Assembly (NCBI GenBank): GCA_947095535.1
Contig: OX352774.1
Location: 248,521,825 to 248,585,824, forward strand
DNA from: Poecilobothrus nobilitatus
Taxonomy: Eukaryota; Arthropoda; Insecta; Diptera; Dolichopodidae
Reading direction: 5' to 3'
Length of the DNA: 64,000 nucleotides
The notes below the pieces were generated by a model. That model ran no database searches and was not told the origin of the DNA. It saw only the letters and a program-made list of their open reading frames with translations. The first letter of the stretch is position 1; each line of letters begins with the position of its first letter. Positions 22,760-33,340 of this stretch are shown here, piece by piece. The position numbers were made by a program, and so were the translations under genes.

Positions 22760-25245
22760 CTAAATTTTCCTAATACCTCTTCGCCACAAATCCTTCCTAT
22801 ACATTCTTATTATATAAACAAAACTATGCATTTGTATTAGAGATCCATACCTAAAGTTTGATTTGAATTGGGGTGATTTTGCTTGGTTAAAGTTCAACAC
22901 TATGCGAAAGAATAACGTGCAATTTCTCTAAGTGATTTTTGAAGTTTTCCACCGATCCTCGTAAAAAAAAATAATATTGCGCAGGATATAATTCAAAAAT
23001 AAACACATAAAAATCTTTTATATACCGTAAACGTTGTGAAAAACGTTGAGAAAAATTAAGAAAGTTTTTTGATTGATTTTTGATTGACTGTATGCAGTTG
23101 TCAAAATAATCTATACCGTAAATATATCAGAAGAAGATTAAGGTATGAAAGTTGATTTCCAAATATAAGTAAATATAAGAGTAGAAAAGCAGTGATCAGC
23201 AATGGTCTCATCATTACTCGCTAGTGTAATGAAAAAAATTAGATAAATCAATGTTTCAAAACAACAGCGAGTAAAACTATTGTAAAATCCATATACCAAA
23301 AACAGAATTTTTTACTTCTGAAAAAATGAAATAGTATAAAATTTTATTATTATTTAAGATTTTCTGAAATTGACAATATCTCAATTAATTTTTGTAACAA
23401 AAATTATTGGTATAGATTGAGAGAATTTTATAACATTATCATGTCAAAGTCACAAACTCATATATATCATATCATTATCACATAATCAGAAAGGAGCCAA
23501 TTATTATCTTATTCTAAGAATTTTCCTTACAATGAATAATTTTCGTTTTGATGAGCACCTAGAAGAAATACTAAAGTCGAAGATTTCTTAGAAAGTATTA
23601 ACATTTAATATTGCATTTTTTTTTTTTTTTTTTATATCTAATCAATAATAAAAATAACAAAAATTTCATGGAATTTTTAAACAGCATTATTTATCTATAT
23701 ATATATATATACAATATATAAACTTCCGGAATATATAACTGACCTTGTTTAATTTTTCATGTATTTTTAAGTATCTTTTTTATGTTTTCTTCCCCTTTTT
23801 AAATTCTTATGTCATGTTAAGTACAAATTTTTTCTGTTTTTCCTATATATAATGCTAAATCATTGAAATAATTTTTTTTTTTTTATTTTTTTTGCCAACT
23901 CATTATGATAATTCAAAAAACAATCTTAAATTTTTTTTTTTAAATATGAGAATGAATTTTGAGAGTGCAATAATCCAACAAAACAAAAAAAAAAAAAAAA
24001 AAAAAACTACAAAATAAAATTATTTTATTTAACCAATTTTATAATTTTATCATTAAACATCAGATCATCAGACCAGCTCAAATATAAAAACATAAGACCT
24101 TGTTACACAGAAATAAAAATCAAAAAAATTATGCCAATTATCATAACACCATATAACATTATTATACCAATAATCTTCTAGCCATCTGTCTAAAAATTGA
24201 ATTCCTTGATGAACCATATATACTAAATATATGAATGGCATTATACAAAATGACTGAGTATAGGTAGATTTAAAAAAAAAAACCAAAATTATCCCATATA
24301 TAGACAAAAAATAACATAATAATAATAATATATGTATTTTTAGATAAGAAAGGGAAAGAATTGTGTTAGTTGGTCAAATTTCGAAATTTTCTTTTAATAG
24401 GATTCTGATTAAAAAAGGGATTTTGGTTATGAAATCATTTTATTGTATATTGGTGTGATTTTTTTTAATGTGACACTCCTAATATTTATCATATAATAAT
24501 AACAACCACTTCCGTTTCTGGTTAAATTTGAGCCATAATTTGAAATTAAATCTGTAATATAAAATAAAAATAAAAACAAAAGAAAATTTCAAAAATGAGT
24601 TTGCAGAAATTCTATAGAAATGCATTAAAGATGAGTTAAATTTCTGATAAAAAAAAAAAAAATTTTTTTTGTTTTGTTTTTGGTGGCAATTATGATGATA
24701 TTTTTCGCCTAAGGGTTGGTTGTTTGTATTTTGAGATTTGTGTTTTTGTATTTATTTATTTTTTTGTTAGTTTTTTTTTTTTTTTTTCTGTTTTATACAA
24801 ATAATTGTAATTTGATATTGAAATTATTTTTTTTTGTTTCTTAAGAGAAAAAAGAAATTTTACTTTTATATTAAATTAGAAAATCATATGAATATGGAGA
24901 AGATTTATTTACAAAATTGGTTGCAAAATAAAAAAAAAAAAACTTTTTCACAAAAAGATGAATTAAAATGTTTTCAGTTATTATTTCATAGGAATTTATA
25001 AATAGCATCATATTAAAATAATGTTTCTTCTTACATTTTGAATGGAACTATTATAAGTTCTGGGTATTTGCAACATTTAAAATATGATTCAATTTTTCAA
25101 TTCAATTATTATAAGTTAAAAGAATCAATTTTTCTTTACAATCTAATTTTGAAGTAATGCAAAGTAGGGGTACCTATATCTAAGGCGGTCATTTTTAGGT
25201 GTAAGTTATAAATCTCAAAAAATGTGGTTATCATTTTTTTTTTTT
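22760..25245. other. AT-rich DNA, no firm feature
   Basis: Homopolymers and short TATA runs. A Trp/Phe-rich minus-strand ORF at 24068-24307 is noted but not recognised as a family and not supported as a gene. Confidence 0.45.
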
Positions 25246-25420
25246 TCCCAAGGTGGGAATTTTCCAAAGACACCAAGAATTTGCCCCTTAGATTCTTACT
25301 GACTAAACCCACCTGCCCATTTAGCCAATATAATGGGATGAAACCCTTATCTGCGAACGCAGTATATTGGCTAGGGAGTAGGGATAGGAAAGGATAGGGA
25401 ATGGATAGGGAAACGTTGAA
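25246..25420 (+). repeat. dispersed repeat E, copy 1
   Basis: Matches 33115-33340. Shared blocks include TTTTCCAAAGACACCAAGA, a 'GATTCTyrCTGAyTAAACyCAC' block, 'CCAATATAATgGGAT' and CAGTATATT followed by CTAGGGAGTAGG. The order is conserved over about 180 bases, so this is a dispersed element with at least two long copies. No open frame or tRNA head was found. Class unknown. Confidence 0.7.
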
Positions 25421-25488
25421 TTGGGAGTGGGAGTGTAAGGAAACAATGAATCTGCCTATTATTATTACTATTTTGCTAACAGTGACTA

Positions 25489-25583
25489 TAGCCGTTACAA
25501 CAGTTGCAACATGTAGTAGTATATAACACCTTACTACATGAGGTAATTATTGAAGGCAACCCCCACTGTCACTGTAACGGCTA
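25489..25583. repeat. nested inverted repeat / foldback element
   Basis: Outer arms are TAGCCGTTACA (25489-25499) and TGTAACGGCTA (25573-25583), perfectly complementary. Inside them CATGTAGTA pairs with TACTACATG around an 11-12-base loop. Short matching blocks (ACAGT, TTGC) lie between the two stems on both arms, with an insertion on the right. The whole can fold as one long interrupted hairpin, typical of a small foldback transposon or MITE, or of a hairpin RNA. Confidence 0.65.
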
Positions 25584-25649
25584 TTATTGGTATTGGTATT
25601 AGTATTCTTATTAATATTATTATTATTTTACTACAGAGTCAGGGCCATA

Positions 25650-27335
25650 GAGTCATTTGATTAACTGTTTGATTATAGCACTTTTCTAATTTATTTTTAT
25701 GCGTTTATCAGAGCGTTGAGCAGATAAAATAAAAATGTTTAGTTGTGCTTTACCTGTGGTAAGATGTAGAAGAAAATGGACTTAGGTTTGCTAAAATTTA
25801 ATGAAAAGAATGGGAAAAAAAAATGGTATAATAACCAAATAACAGACGCAAAACAAAAATATTTTCTGCCTATGGAGGAAGACGCTTTATAGGCAGTAAA
25901 AATATCATATTACCAATAGAGTACAGAATGTCCTAGTATCTTTTGAAGATTCCCACCTCTAATAGGAAAATAGTCTTAAATTTTATTCGAAAATATAGAG
26001 ATTTAAATCAATGTTTTAAATGATACCCTCTCCCCTTTTATTTTCATATTCGAACTTATATTTTGTTATAAAAATATTGCAAAAATTTAGAACAGAATTA
26101 AATCATAGAAAAATCAAGGAAGATCATATTTAATTTTGAACTGTGTTAATTTTAATGGTTTTAAGTATAAAATTTAGATTTTTATAGAAAATCAATTTTA
26201 TCTTCAAATGAATACAATAACAATCCTCAAATTTTTATAATATTTTAATTTTTAAAAGTTACAATTTTAATGTTGAAATTATTAATTTTGATGAGAACCA
26301 TTTTTTTTAATACATATATAATTATTTGTGAAAATCATTTAAATGCTTATATAATGTGTACGATTAAGATTTTAATTTGTCATAATAATAATTATTAATT
26401 CAAGGACATCTATTGAAAATTCATTTCGATAATTTGAAGTAGAAAAAATTACTTAACAAATGTATTTCTGTTAACTACAAAAGAACTCCTTACTAAATAT
26501 TAAAAAAATAATTTCTCACGAAAATTATCGCTATTTTTAGAGTCTTTAAAAATTTTTAAAATACCTTTACAATCATTTGAAATAACTTTGGTCACTTAGA
26601 AAAAAATTCTTTAAGAGAATTCTTTGACAAAAACATAAAAAAATATTATGTCCAATATTTGGCACTCACTCTTATTATATTGTAATCATAATAATCGAAA
26701 ACTAATCAGTTGATTACTTTTATTTTTTTTGATGATTGAAAGTCAAAATAGTGTTAATAATTTTTCAATATTTTTTATTTTTTTCTTTAATTTGTACATA
26801 AGTTCTTTTGAATTTGTTTTCTCCCTTTTTAATAACCAGGGATATCATATTTAAGAAAACAACAGGAATATTTGGAAATAGGGAATAAAATACAATAAAA
26901 AACTTTGTGTGTGAACAAATATAAAAGAAGTTTTATTTTTTCTTTATTTGTTGTATTGTTTCAAATATTGTTCAATATTATTTTCTTTTCAATATTTTAA
27001 TTGCAACCATTCAATAGGCGATTTTTGTATTTCTACTATTATTAATATGTACAGAGTGGTGAGAAAATACTTTTCAGTTAATTTTCGACGACAAGTTTCG
27101 AAAATTTTTAAGTAAGCTCAGCAAAACCATAAGTAAATTAAATGAGTTGATAAATTAATTAATATTTTTGTTTTTTTGAAAGCGCTTTATAGAAACAAAG
27201 ATATTTTGGATTTTCTCTCTTAATTATTATGCATATGCATATGCAAACGCAATTACGGCGAGAATAATTCAAATCAGCATTTATTTTGGCTGTAATGATT
27301 TTACTATACCATTAAAAACGGAAAACAAAAGCAAA
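25650..27335. other. AT-rich DNA, nothing recognised
   Basis: No coding signal. A less homopolymeric patch at 25640-25920 was read in all frames without a recognisable motif. Confidence 0.5.
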
Positions 27336-27381
27336 GCGGTAAAGTTTTTTGACATTTAAATGTCTCAAAAAATTTTACCGC
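27336..27381. repeat. 46-bp near-perfect palindrome
   Basis: GCGGTAAAGTTTTTTGACAT meets its inverse complement, with a two-base bulge (TC) and one mismatch. The centre is the perfect 14-mer GACATTTAAATGTC. In AT-rich DNA short palindromes are common, but GC-containing ends (GCGGTAAA / TTTACCGC) make this one unlikely to be chance. It may be a MITE core or a cruciform-forming site. Confidence 0.75.
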
Positions 27382-27384
27382 ATA

Positions 27385-28998
27385 TTTTATTTATTAATGT
27401 TTATTAATAAAGGAAATTGAAAACTCAGCTGTTCAAAAAAATTAACTGAATTTGACAGCCGTAGTTGACTATATATTAATATCTATTTTTGTATGATCTT
27501 AGAAAATAATTACAATTTCGTACAAAAAACAGTTTAGTATTTTAACATTAATTTAATAAAATAAAAATAAAAAGCAATTCAAAGAGTGTCAAAAATATCA
27601 AAATTACTGCTGATAGAAAATCTAAAAATTTAATCAAATCACAAATTATAATCTGCGGTTGAAATGCGTTTTGAATGATACCTCAAAAAATTTACCCCTC
27701 CGCAATTATCCGCAATATTATTAGTTTGCAATAATAGCTTTTGAGTCAAAACTTACATATTTTCCCGCTATAAAGTCTGACTGAAGTTATAAAGTCTTTA
27801 ATTAGAATCGAAACAGTAGAACAGACACAAAGTAATGCTATTTTGTTTTTTAAATTATAACCATACAATTTTTATTCCCCCTGTTAATTTTAAAATAATA
27901 TTTTCAAACGTAAATTTCCAAAAAAAAACAATGAAATAACGTGCGATAAGCGTGGAAATCAAGACTCCGATGTTCATATATAAATATTTTCCAAAAAAAA
28001 AAAAAAAATTAAAAATAAAAAAAAACCAACAATCATACAATAAATAACCAATTGCAGTCTATATAAAAGAAAATCTTAAGTACTTGGTTAAGTACTCATA
28101 AATACAATACGTCACGAATACAACGCAATTGATTCCAATTGAATGAATCGTTTTGTTAAAAAGAAAATAAAAAAAATTCAACCAATTTTTATACAAAAGT
28201 AATAGCGAATAATAACGATAAGAATCATTTTATAATGAGAAGCTTTTGGATGAAGATTTAGATTGAAATTGCTTTGAGTTTCCAAATTATTTTCAATATT
28301 TTGTAATTTTTGAAAATTTAATCCATGCTGATGTGAATTTTATTTTTTTTTTAAATATAACGAATTTAATTTTTTTATAAAGCTGTTCATTTTTGCTAAA
28401 AAATTTTAGTCACTTAAGAACAGACTAACTGCGCAAGTAATACAATTTTTTTTTTTTTTTAAATGTGTTTAACACTTGAAAATTTATTTCTCAACTAAAT
28501 TTGATGTTGTTAAATCTCACGCTATAGGATGCAAAAAAAGAAAAAAAAAAACTAATCTTAAGTTTATATTTTTATGAAATTTATTTTTTTTATGTTTAAG
28601 ACATTTGGAAAATTTTAAAGTTAGAGCGTTTTTAAAAATTTTTTTCATAAAATTTAAACAACTATAAACTATATAAAAATATTTTGTAACCGCAGCTGAA
28701 ATTAAATTTTTGATATATATACATCCTAATATATCATCATTATGTTAGCGTACTGAAGGGACCTCCATTTTTAGATTTAATAGTAGTATGAAAAGATTAT
28801 TAGTCAAATAGACATTAAGGTCTCCGTAAAATTCAATTAATTTCGGAGTTCTTAGTGAAACTAAATCGCTTAGGAGCAAACAATAAAATAACACTCTACA
28901 GTCTACTGTGTAGTATTAGGCATCTAGGTATATAAAAGGAAATGAAGAAGAATCCACTTGCAAACGAAGAAGCTGTAACTCCCTCTACATTTTATTTT
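27385..28998. other. AT-rich DNA, nothing recognised
   Basis: Only homopolymers and incidental ORFs (for example the Phe-rich one on the minus strand at 27855-28040). Confidence 0.5.
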
Positions 28999-29143
28999 GC
29001 TCCTTTCAGTTTATATCCTTTTTCTATTTTTAGTGCTTTTCTTATGTTTACCTATATGTGATAAAAAGATTCGGGAGCTATCTATTTAATAACAAAACAA
29101 GAGAAGCACTAAAAATGGAAGGAAAAGAACTAAAAAAGTAAGC
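28999..29143. repeat. imperfect inverted repeat, arms about 45 bp
   Basis: The left arm (28999-29043) ends TTTTTAGTGCTTTTCTT. The right arm (29099-29143) begins AAGAGAAGCACTAAAAATGG. The central 18 pairs are nearly perfect and pairing continues with gaps to GCTC/GTAAGC at the outside. The loop is about 55 bases. Probably a foldback or MITE-like structure. Confidence 0.6.
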
Positions 29144-29144
29144 T

Positions 29145-29465
29145 ATGAAGTGAAAAATCTGGACTCAGAAAATCTAAGGAGCATAGAATTCAGTAAAAAG
29201 AAACTGAGAGTTGTAGGGGTTCCGGGACACTAGCCGACTGAAGTCGTATTTAAAGAAAATTGGAATGGAGAAAAACGGTATATGCAGATTTTTTCAAGAA
29301 GCCAGCAATAAACTCTCTACAAAATGTTTAATTTCTAAGAGGCATTAGAGATTGCAGAAGAAGTATTATAAGTAGAAGCAAAATCAACAATACGTATAGT
29401 TATAACGAGATAACAATAGATCTTCATCTAATGATCCTGTTTTAAATAATCTAATCTAATCTACT
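29145..29465 (+). pseudogene. possible non-LTR retrotransposon RNase H/3'-end relic
   Basis: The frame reads KKLRVVGVPGH and then a TAG; VPGH is the hallmark of the LINE RNase H domain (usually W-VPGH-S-G-I-x-GNE). The residues after it are shuffled among frames. About 240 bases on, the segment ends in ATAATCTAATCTAATCTA, a short simple-repeat tail like those ending some insect non-LTR elements. Both features are short, so the call is tentative. Confidence 0.3.
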
Positions 29466-30239
29466 TGGGGAATAAAATTTTAATTATTTAAATACTTAAT
29501 TTGAGTTCGTCTATTAATGAAATATTTTATAATTTTAACTGATTTTAATAAAAGGTTGATCTCTGAGCATTAATTAAATCATAATACTAAAAAAAAAACA
29601 GAAGCTTGACTTTATAAAATCTAATAGATACAAAATAATTCTATATATAAATTATACAATGGATAACAAATATATTTTACAATAAAATATACATATATTA
29701 ATAAATAAAATACAGCTCTACCTTAAAATTTCAACATAATTTAACTATTAATTAATTAAAATTGTAGAAGATTTATTATTGTGTCAATAAAAGCCTGTAA
29801 ACTTTACATTAAGCTGGCAATTTTTAATTTATTTGTTTGTCTAACAAAAAAAAAAACTTTTAGTTGTGGTGTAGATTTGAGTTTATATATGTATACTATA
29901 AAAAAATTAACTATTTTCATCAAAAAATATCATTTAATCTCAAAGTCTGTTAGTACGTTGTAAGTTGTAAGTGCGTTAAAAAAATTATTTTTTTCGTTTT
30001 AGGAAAAAAATTTATAAACAATTGATCAGATATATTTTAAAAAATTCTCGAGGAATTACAATTTACTCTATACGAATTTCGTTCTCAATCCTTTTACTTT
30101 CAGATGAAATAAAAGATTATGAGTCAAGATCTAGAAATGTAATACAGCCGTAAAATTCAATCTTCATCTCAGTTAGATCAATAAATTTGTGAGTAAAATT
30201 ATTTGATAAATTTTCAAACTGGCTTTTAACTCTGAAGAC
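29466..30239. other. AT-rich DNA, nothing recognised
   Basis: No supported gene. The plus-strand ORF at 29781-29963 has no recognisable motif. Confidence 0.5.
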
Positions 30240-30335
30240 AGAGCTGATATTTTTAGTACGTTAAAGTTTCACATAACTGTGATGCCTGCAGTACTTTTCG
30301 ATAAATCACACTGACTATATCCAAAATCAAAAAAA
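30240..30335 (+). repeat. dispersed repeat G, copy 2
   Basis: Second copy of the block described at 9300-9405, in the same orientation and with a T run beginning about 30 bases further on. Differences are scattered point changes. Confidence 0.55.
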
Positions 30336-30478
30336 AAAAACACATCTTTTGATTTCTTTTACTTGTTATTTTTTTTTTTTTTTTTTGTTTTAAGGAACAT
30401 CCGCTCACAGTTAACGTTTAATAAATATTTAGTTGATCAAGAATTTACTTTCTTTTAACTGGAAAAGGTGGATCTGAC

Positions 30479-30545
30479 CAATGGCGTGATTAAGTTGACA
30501 GCCGTTCAGTCGAAAAATTTTGGGTTCAAACTTTTACAAGTCATA
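30479..30545 (+). other. possible decayed tRNA-like head (SINE-C related)
   Basis: GTGATTAAGTTGACAGCCG followed by TTTTGGGTTCAAAC and AAGTCATAT parallels the head of SINE-C (GTGGTTAAGACACCCGCC, CTTGGGTTCAAAC, GGGTCATAT) with the same spacing. No SINE-C tail is recognisable immediately downstream, so it may be a strongly decayed or rearranged copy. Confidence 0.35.
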
Positions 30546-30794
30546 TCAAATAGTAATAATATATGGGATGTTTCCTAATTAACAACACTGCTATTTACAG
30601 GTGCATATATCCTTATGAGTAGGTATTTTCTTGGGATGTCAGTTAAGTTGAGGCTCATTTAGATTTTAAGGTACGGAGACTTAAATGAAATTAATAATAA
30701 TTACTATAAATTCCGTTTGTAATAGAAATTATTACCCATTTAGAGTTAAGAAAAAAAATTAATTCACTTAACAATTAAAAATAATTCACGTCAG

Positions 30795-31128
30795 ATTATG
30801 ATAAAAGTTTTTGAAAACAAATTTTTAACCTTAATGACTAAAAATAAATGTTTGAAATTTTCTCCTTGCTCTAAATGCTTTGAAAGATTTATTCTTCGAT
30901 TGAAATTACTTTAAACTTTGATTACTCCTGAACGATTTAATTTATAGTTTTGTTACAGACTTCATTTATTTGAACTTATAACTGATACCTGCTTTTTACT
31001 GGTTTGCTATAAACAAAATTTTTCAAATGACTCCATTAATAAAAATCCATAGCCGTCAAATCTGGTGATCTGGGAGGCCGTAGTATGAGAGTCTGACATT
31101 CAATCCAATGCTCTCTAAAATTTTAATT
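30795..31128 (-). pseudogene. mariner-like DDE transposase C-terminal fossil
   Basis: Read on the minus strand the frame gives HWIECQTLILRPPRSPDLTA, then MDFY, a TAA and WSHLKNFVY. The 'PPRSPDLTPLDFFLWGHLK' region of mariner/SETMAR-type arthropod transposases holds the third catalytic Asp, which remains visible in MDF. Further on, SKHLEQGENFKHLF fits the C-terminal end of the same proteins. At least four in-frame stops (TAA/TAG) interrupt it. No terminal inverted repeats were found, so this is an old inactive remnant. It opens a cluster of element relics. Confidence 0.7.
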
Positions 31129-31239
31129 TAAAATATATAAAATACACAAAATATAAAAGAAGATTTCTTGTAATAAAAAAAACTAAAAAAGAATATGAAA
31201 ATTTTATTTAAATTACCATTTCTTAGAAAGAAGAGCTTC

Positions 31240-31668
31240 AGATTAGTCTCCACACAAAAAATTACCCCATATACTCATATACAATATATGTTTTTCTTTT
31301 TGTTTGTCCATTTCACTCCGCGAGGGAGCATAGGGCTTCCATTTGGCATCTTCATCTCACACGGTTTCCTGCTGATGTTTTTGCATTGTCCCATGTAAGG
31401 TTACACTGGCTGAGTTCGTTTATTACGGTGCGTCTCCAGGTGTTACTTGGACGCCGAGTCTTCTGCTTCCATGGGGGTTCCACTCCAGGGTCATGCAACT
31501 CTTGTTGTACTGGTGTTTCCTTAGCGTATGGCCTATCCACCTCCATTTTTTCCTTCTTAATTGCCTTAGTATGGGTTCCTCTACTGTAAGTCACCATAGA
31601 TCTTCGTTGCCTATTCTGATCGGCCAGAATATTCTGCATATACGTTGTAAATAGCAGTGTAGTTAATT
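31240..31668 (-). mobile_element. 5'-truncated non-LTR retrotransposon (LINE) 3' end
   Basis: On the minus strand one frame has QRICRIFWP, NEDLW, then a TGA, EEPILRQLRRKKWRWIGHTL and WNPHG. A second frame continues RRPSNTWRRT...NLTW...AGNRVR, then TGA (31352-31354) at an expected Trp, then CQMEALCSLAE and the final TGA (31313-31315). 'WxWIGHTLRK...WNP.G...GRP..TWRR...W..A.NR..WR..V.ALC' is the standard C-terminal tail of a large animal LINE group downstream of the RT domain. A frameshift lies near 31475-31490. The 3' UTR is short and A-rich. Only the last 360 bases exist, as expected from 5' truncation. The 95-residue minus-strand ORF 31352-31639 is a frame-shifted composite of it. Clade not assigned. 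Confidence 0.85.
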
Positions 31669-31710
31669 AGAAAACACACTGTATATTTTAATAGATACAT
31701 ATATGGTAAA

Positions 31711-31792
31711 TTGAATCTTAGCCTAATATGAAGAATAATGAGAATTATCCCTATTGGTAGTGCTTATTGGGGTGGAAAGGAAGACAAAAAAT
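31711..31792 (+). mobile_element. SINE family C, diverged 3' fragment
   Basis: GAATCTTAGCCTAATATGAA and the following AATAATGA parallel the GAAGCTTAGTCAAATATGAA region before the SINE-C tail at 6.47 kb. CCCTAT...TTGGGGTGGAAAGGAA with an A-rich end parallels the tail itself. Only this 3' part is recognisable. It sits about 45 bases from the start of the opposite-strand LINE fragment whose own 3' end it resembles. Confidence 0.55.
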
Positions 31793-31861
31793 TAGTTGTA
31801 TTGATTCGACTATGTTGTTGTTTTTGCTGGTTAGTATTTTTTAAACGTAATCAAAATTAAT

Positions 31862-32045
31862 TTAGAGGGATTTTAGAGTTGGGTACAAAATCAGGGTTTC
31901 AATAATTTCTTTAGCGGGGCGCCAATCCATATTATTTGAAATGCTTTTTGTTTAAATATGAGTACGTACAAAAAATCATTAGAAAAGATTTTTGAAATTA
32001 AAGCGATATTTTGGAAAGCGGTATTAAAAATTTCGAACTTTTGTA
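31862..32045 (+). repeat. dispersed repeat D, second locus
   Basis: GGGATTTTAGAGTTGGGTAC, AAAATCAGGGTTTCAATAAT and TTAGCGGGG match the repeat units at 13.8-14.2 kb, and the following GTACGTACAAAA...TTAGAAAAGATTT block matches in the same order. Confidence 0.65.
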
Positions 32046-32049
32046 CCAG

Positions 32050-32979
32050 ATCCGTTTTTATTACTATTTGTTGTTATTAATCGTTTGTACTATTAATGAA
32101 AATTAATTACTTTGTACATATTTATCCACCTGAAGCATATTACATATGTTTAATAAATATATAAAACTATATACATATATATGAAAATATTTACTCATCA
32201 TTTTACTTTAATTAAATTAATAAAATTAAAATGATAATTTTATAAGTTTAAGTTTTATTTGTTTTAATTAGAAAATTTAATTAAACAATAATTTATTATA
32301 ATTTTTTAATTAATATTTTATTAACACGCAAATGCCATAATATTTTTTAAAAATAACTTATTTATGCAATTAAAATGCTGATTTTTAAAGTTGTTGTAGA
32401 AAATAATTTTATTAATAATGAATTAAATTAAAATATTATTTATATTTTATATATTTACACGTAGATATGTATAAATATTTATTAATTTATTATTGTTTAT
32501 GCGGTTGTAAAATTTTTAAAGTCGTTATCTTAGCGTGTCAAATTAACATGAACATCTGCCGTTAAATATATAGCAAAAATTAAAATAGCATGTTAAATTT
32601 TTGAACGTTATGCACAATTGCAATAAAATTTAAAAAATAATTTTATAATCTTGTATATATCTTATCAATATTAATAAAAGAAAGATTTGAAAGATTGTGG
32701 TATTTTTAAGGAAGAGATGATTAATTTCAATTAAATAAATTTTATAAACGTAACAAATTAATTATATGATTTTTATAGGCACGTGATCTAATCACGTTAA
32801 TTTAATAATTACAGGTAGCTGATCACTTTTAATTTAATAAATTAAAGATAACGAACGTTTTCGATCGGAAATAATATTTTCTGAACAAATAAAAAGAAAA
32901 AACTAAACAATAGGAAGCGAGAATTCTTAAATAATAGAAAAATTATATTTCTATTAGCTGAACATTATTTTAACATTTT
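32050..32979. other. AT-rich DNA, nothing recognised
   Basis: Extremely A/T-rich, with many TTAATTAA-like stretches. No coding or RNA signal. Confidence 0.55.
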
Positions 32980-33340
32980 GTTTTTGGTGGTTTTTCCTAA
33001 GGGAGGCGGAACTTTTCCAAAGACATCAATCTAATACTCTTTTCGAAAATTTTTTTTCCTAACAAAAAAGACAAAACAACTATGTTTTTCCTATTTACAA
33101 AAAATTTTAACATTTTTTTCGGCGGTTTTCCCTAAGGAAATTGTTACTCTTCCAAAGCCATCAAGATTAATGAATACCTCTTCTCTTTGGTATAGTGTTC
33201 GATTCTCGCTGATTAAACTCACTTCCCGTTTTAGTCAATATAATATTGGAATAAAACTTTTGTTGCAAGTTATTCTTCGTGGTATGAAACTCTTTTGCAG
33301 TATATTCACTAGGAAGTAGGTGTAAAAAGGATTGGATAAA
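32980..33340 (+). repeat. dispersed repeat E, copy 2 with a partial tandem unit
   Basis: 33115-33340 is a long match to the copy at 25.25 kb. The preceding 32980-33035 repeats its first block (TTTTTGGTGGTTTTTCCTAA, then CTTTTCCAAAGACATCAA), so the 5' end is present twice in the same orientation. No gene; the minus-strand ORF 33167-33349 is incidental. Confidence 0.7.

Noticed and set aside
24068..24307. Trp/Phe-rich minus-strand ORF (79 codons)
   Set aside because: Its Trp content is unusual but no motif, splice context or homologue could be named, and ORFs of this length are common by chance in six frames of this window.
31386..31589. Plus-strand ORF over the LINE fragment
   Set aside because: It is the antisense of the LINE coding region; the LINE motifs are all on the minus strand.
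31352..31639. Minus-strand 95-codon ORF as a gene
   Set aside because: It joins a non-coding frame to the true LINE frame across a frameshift; motifs show a truncated retrotransposon.
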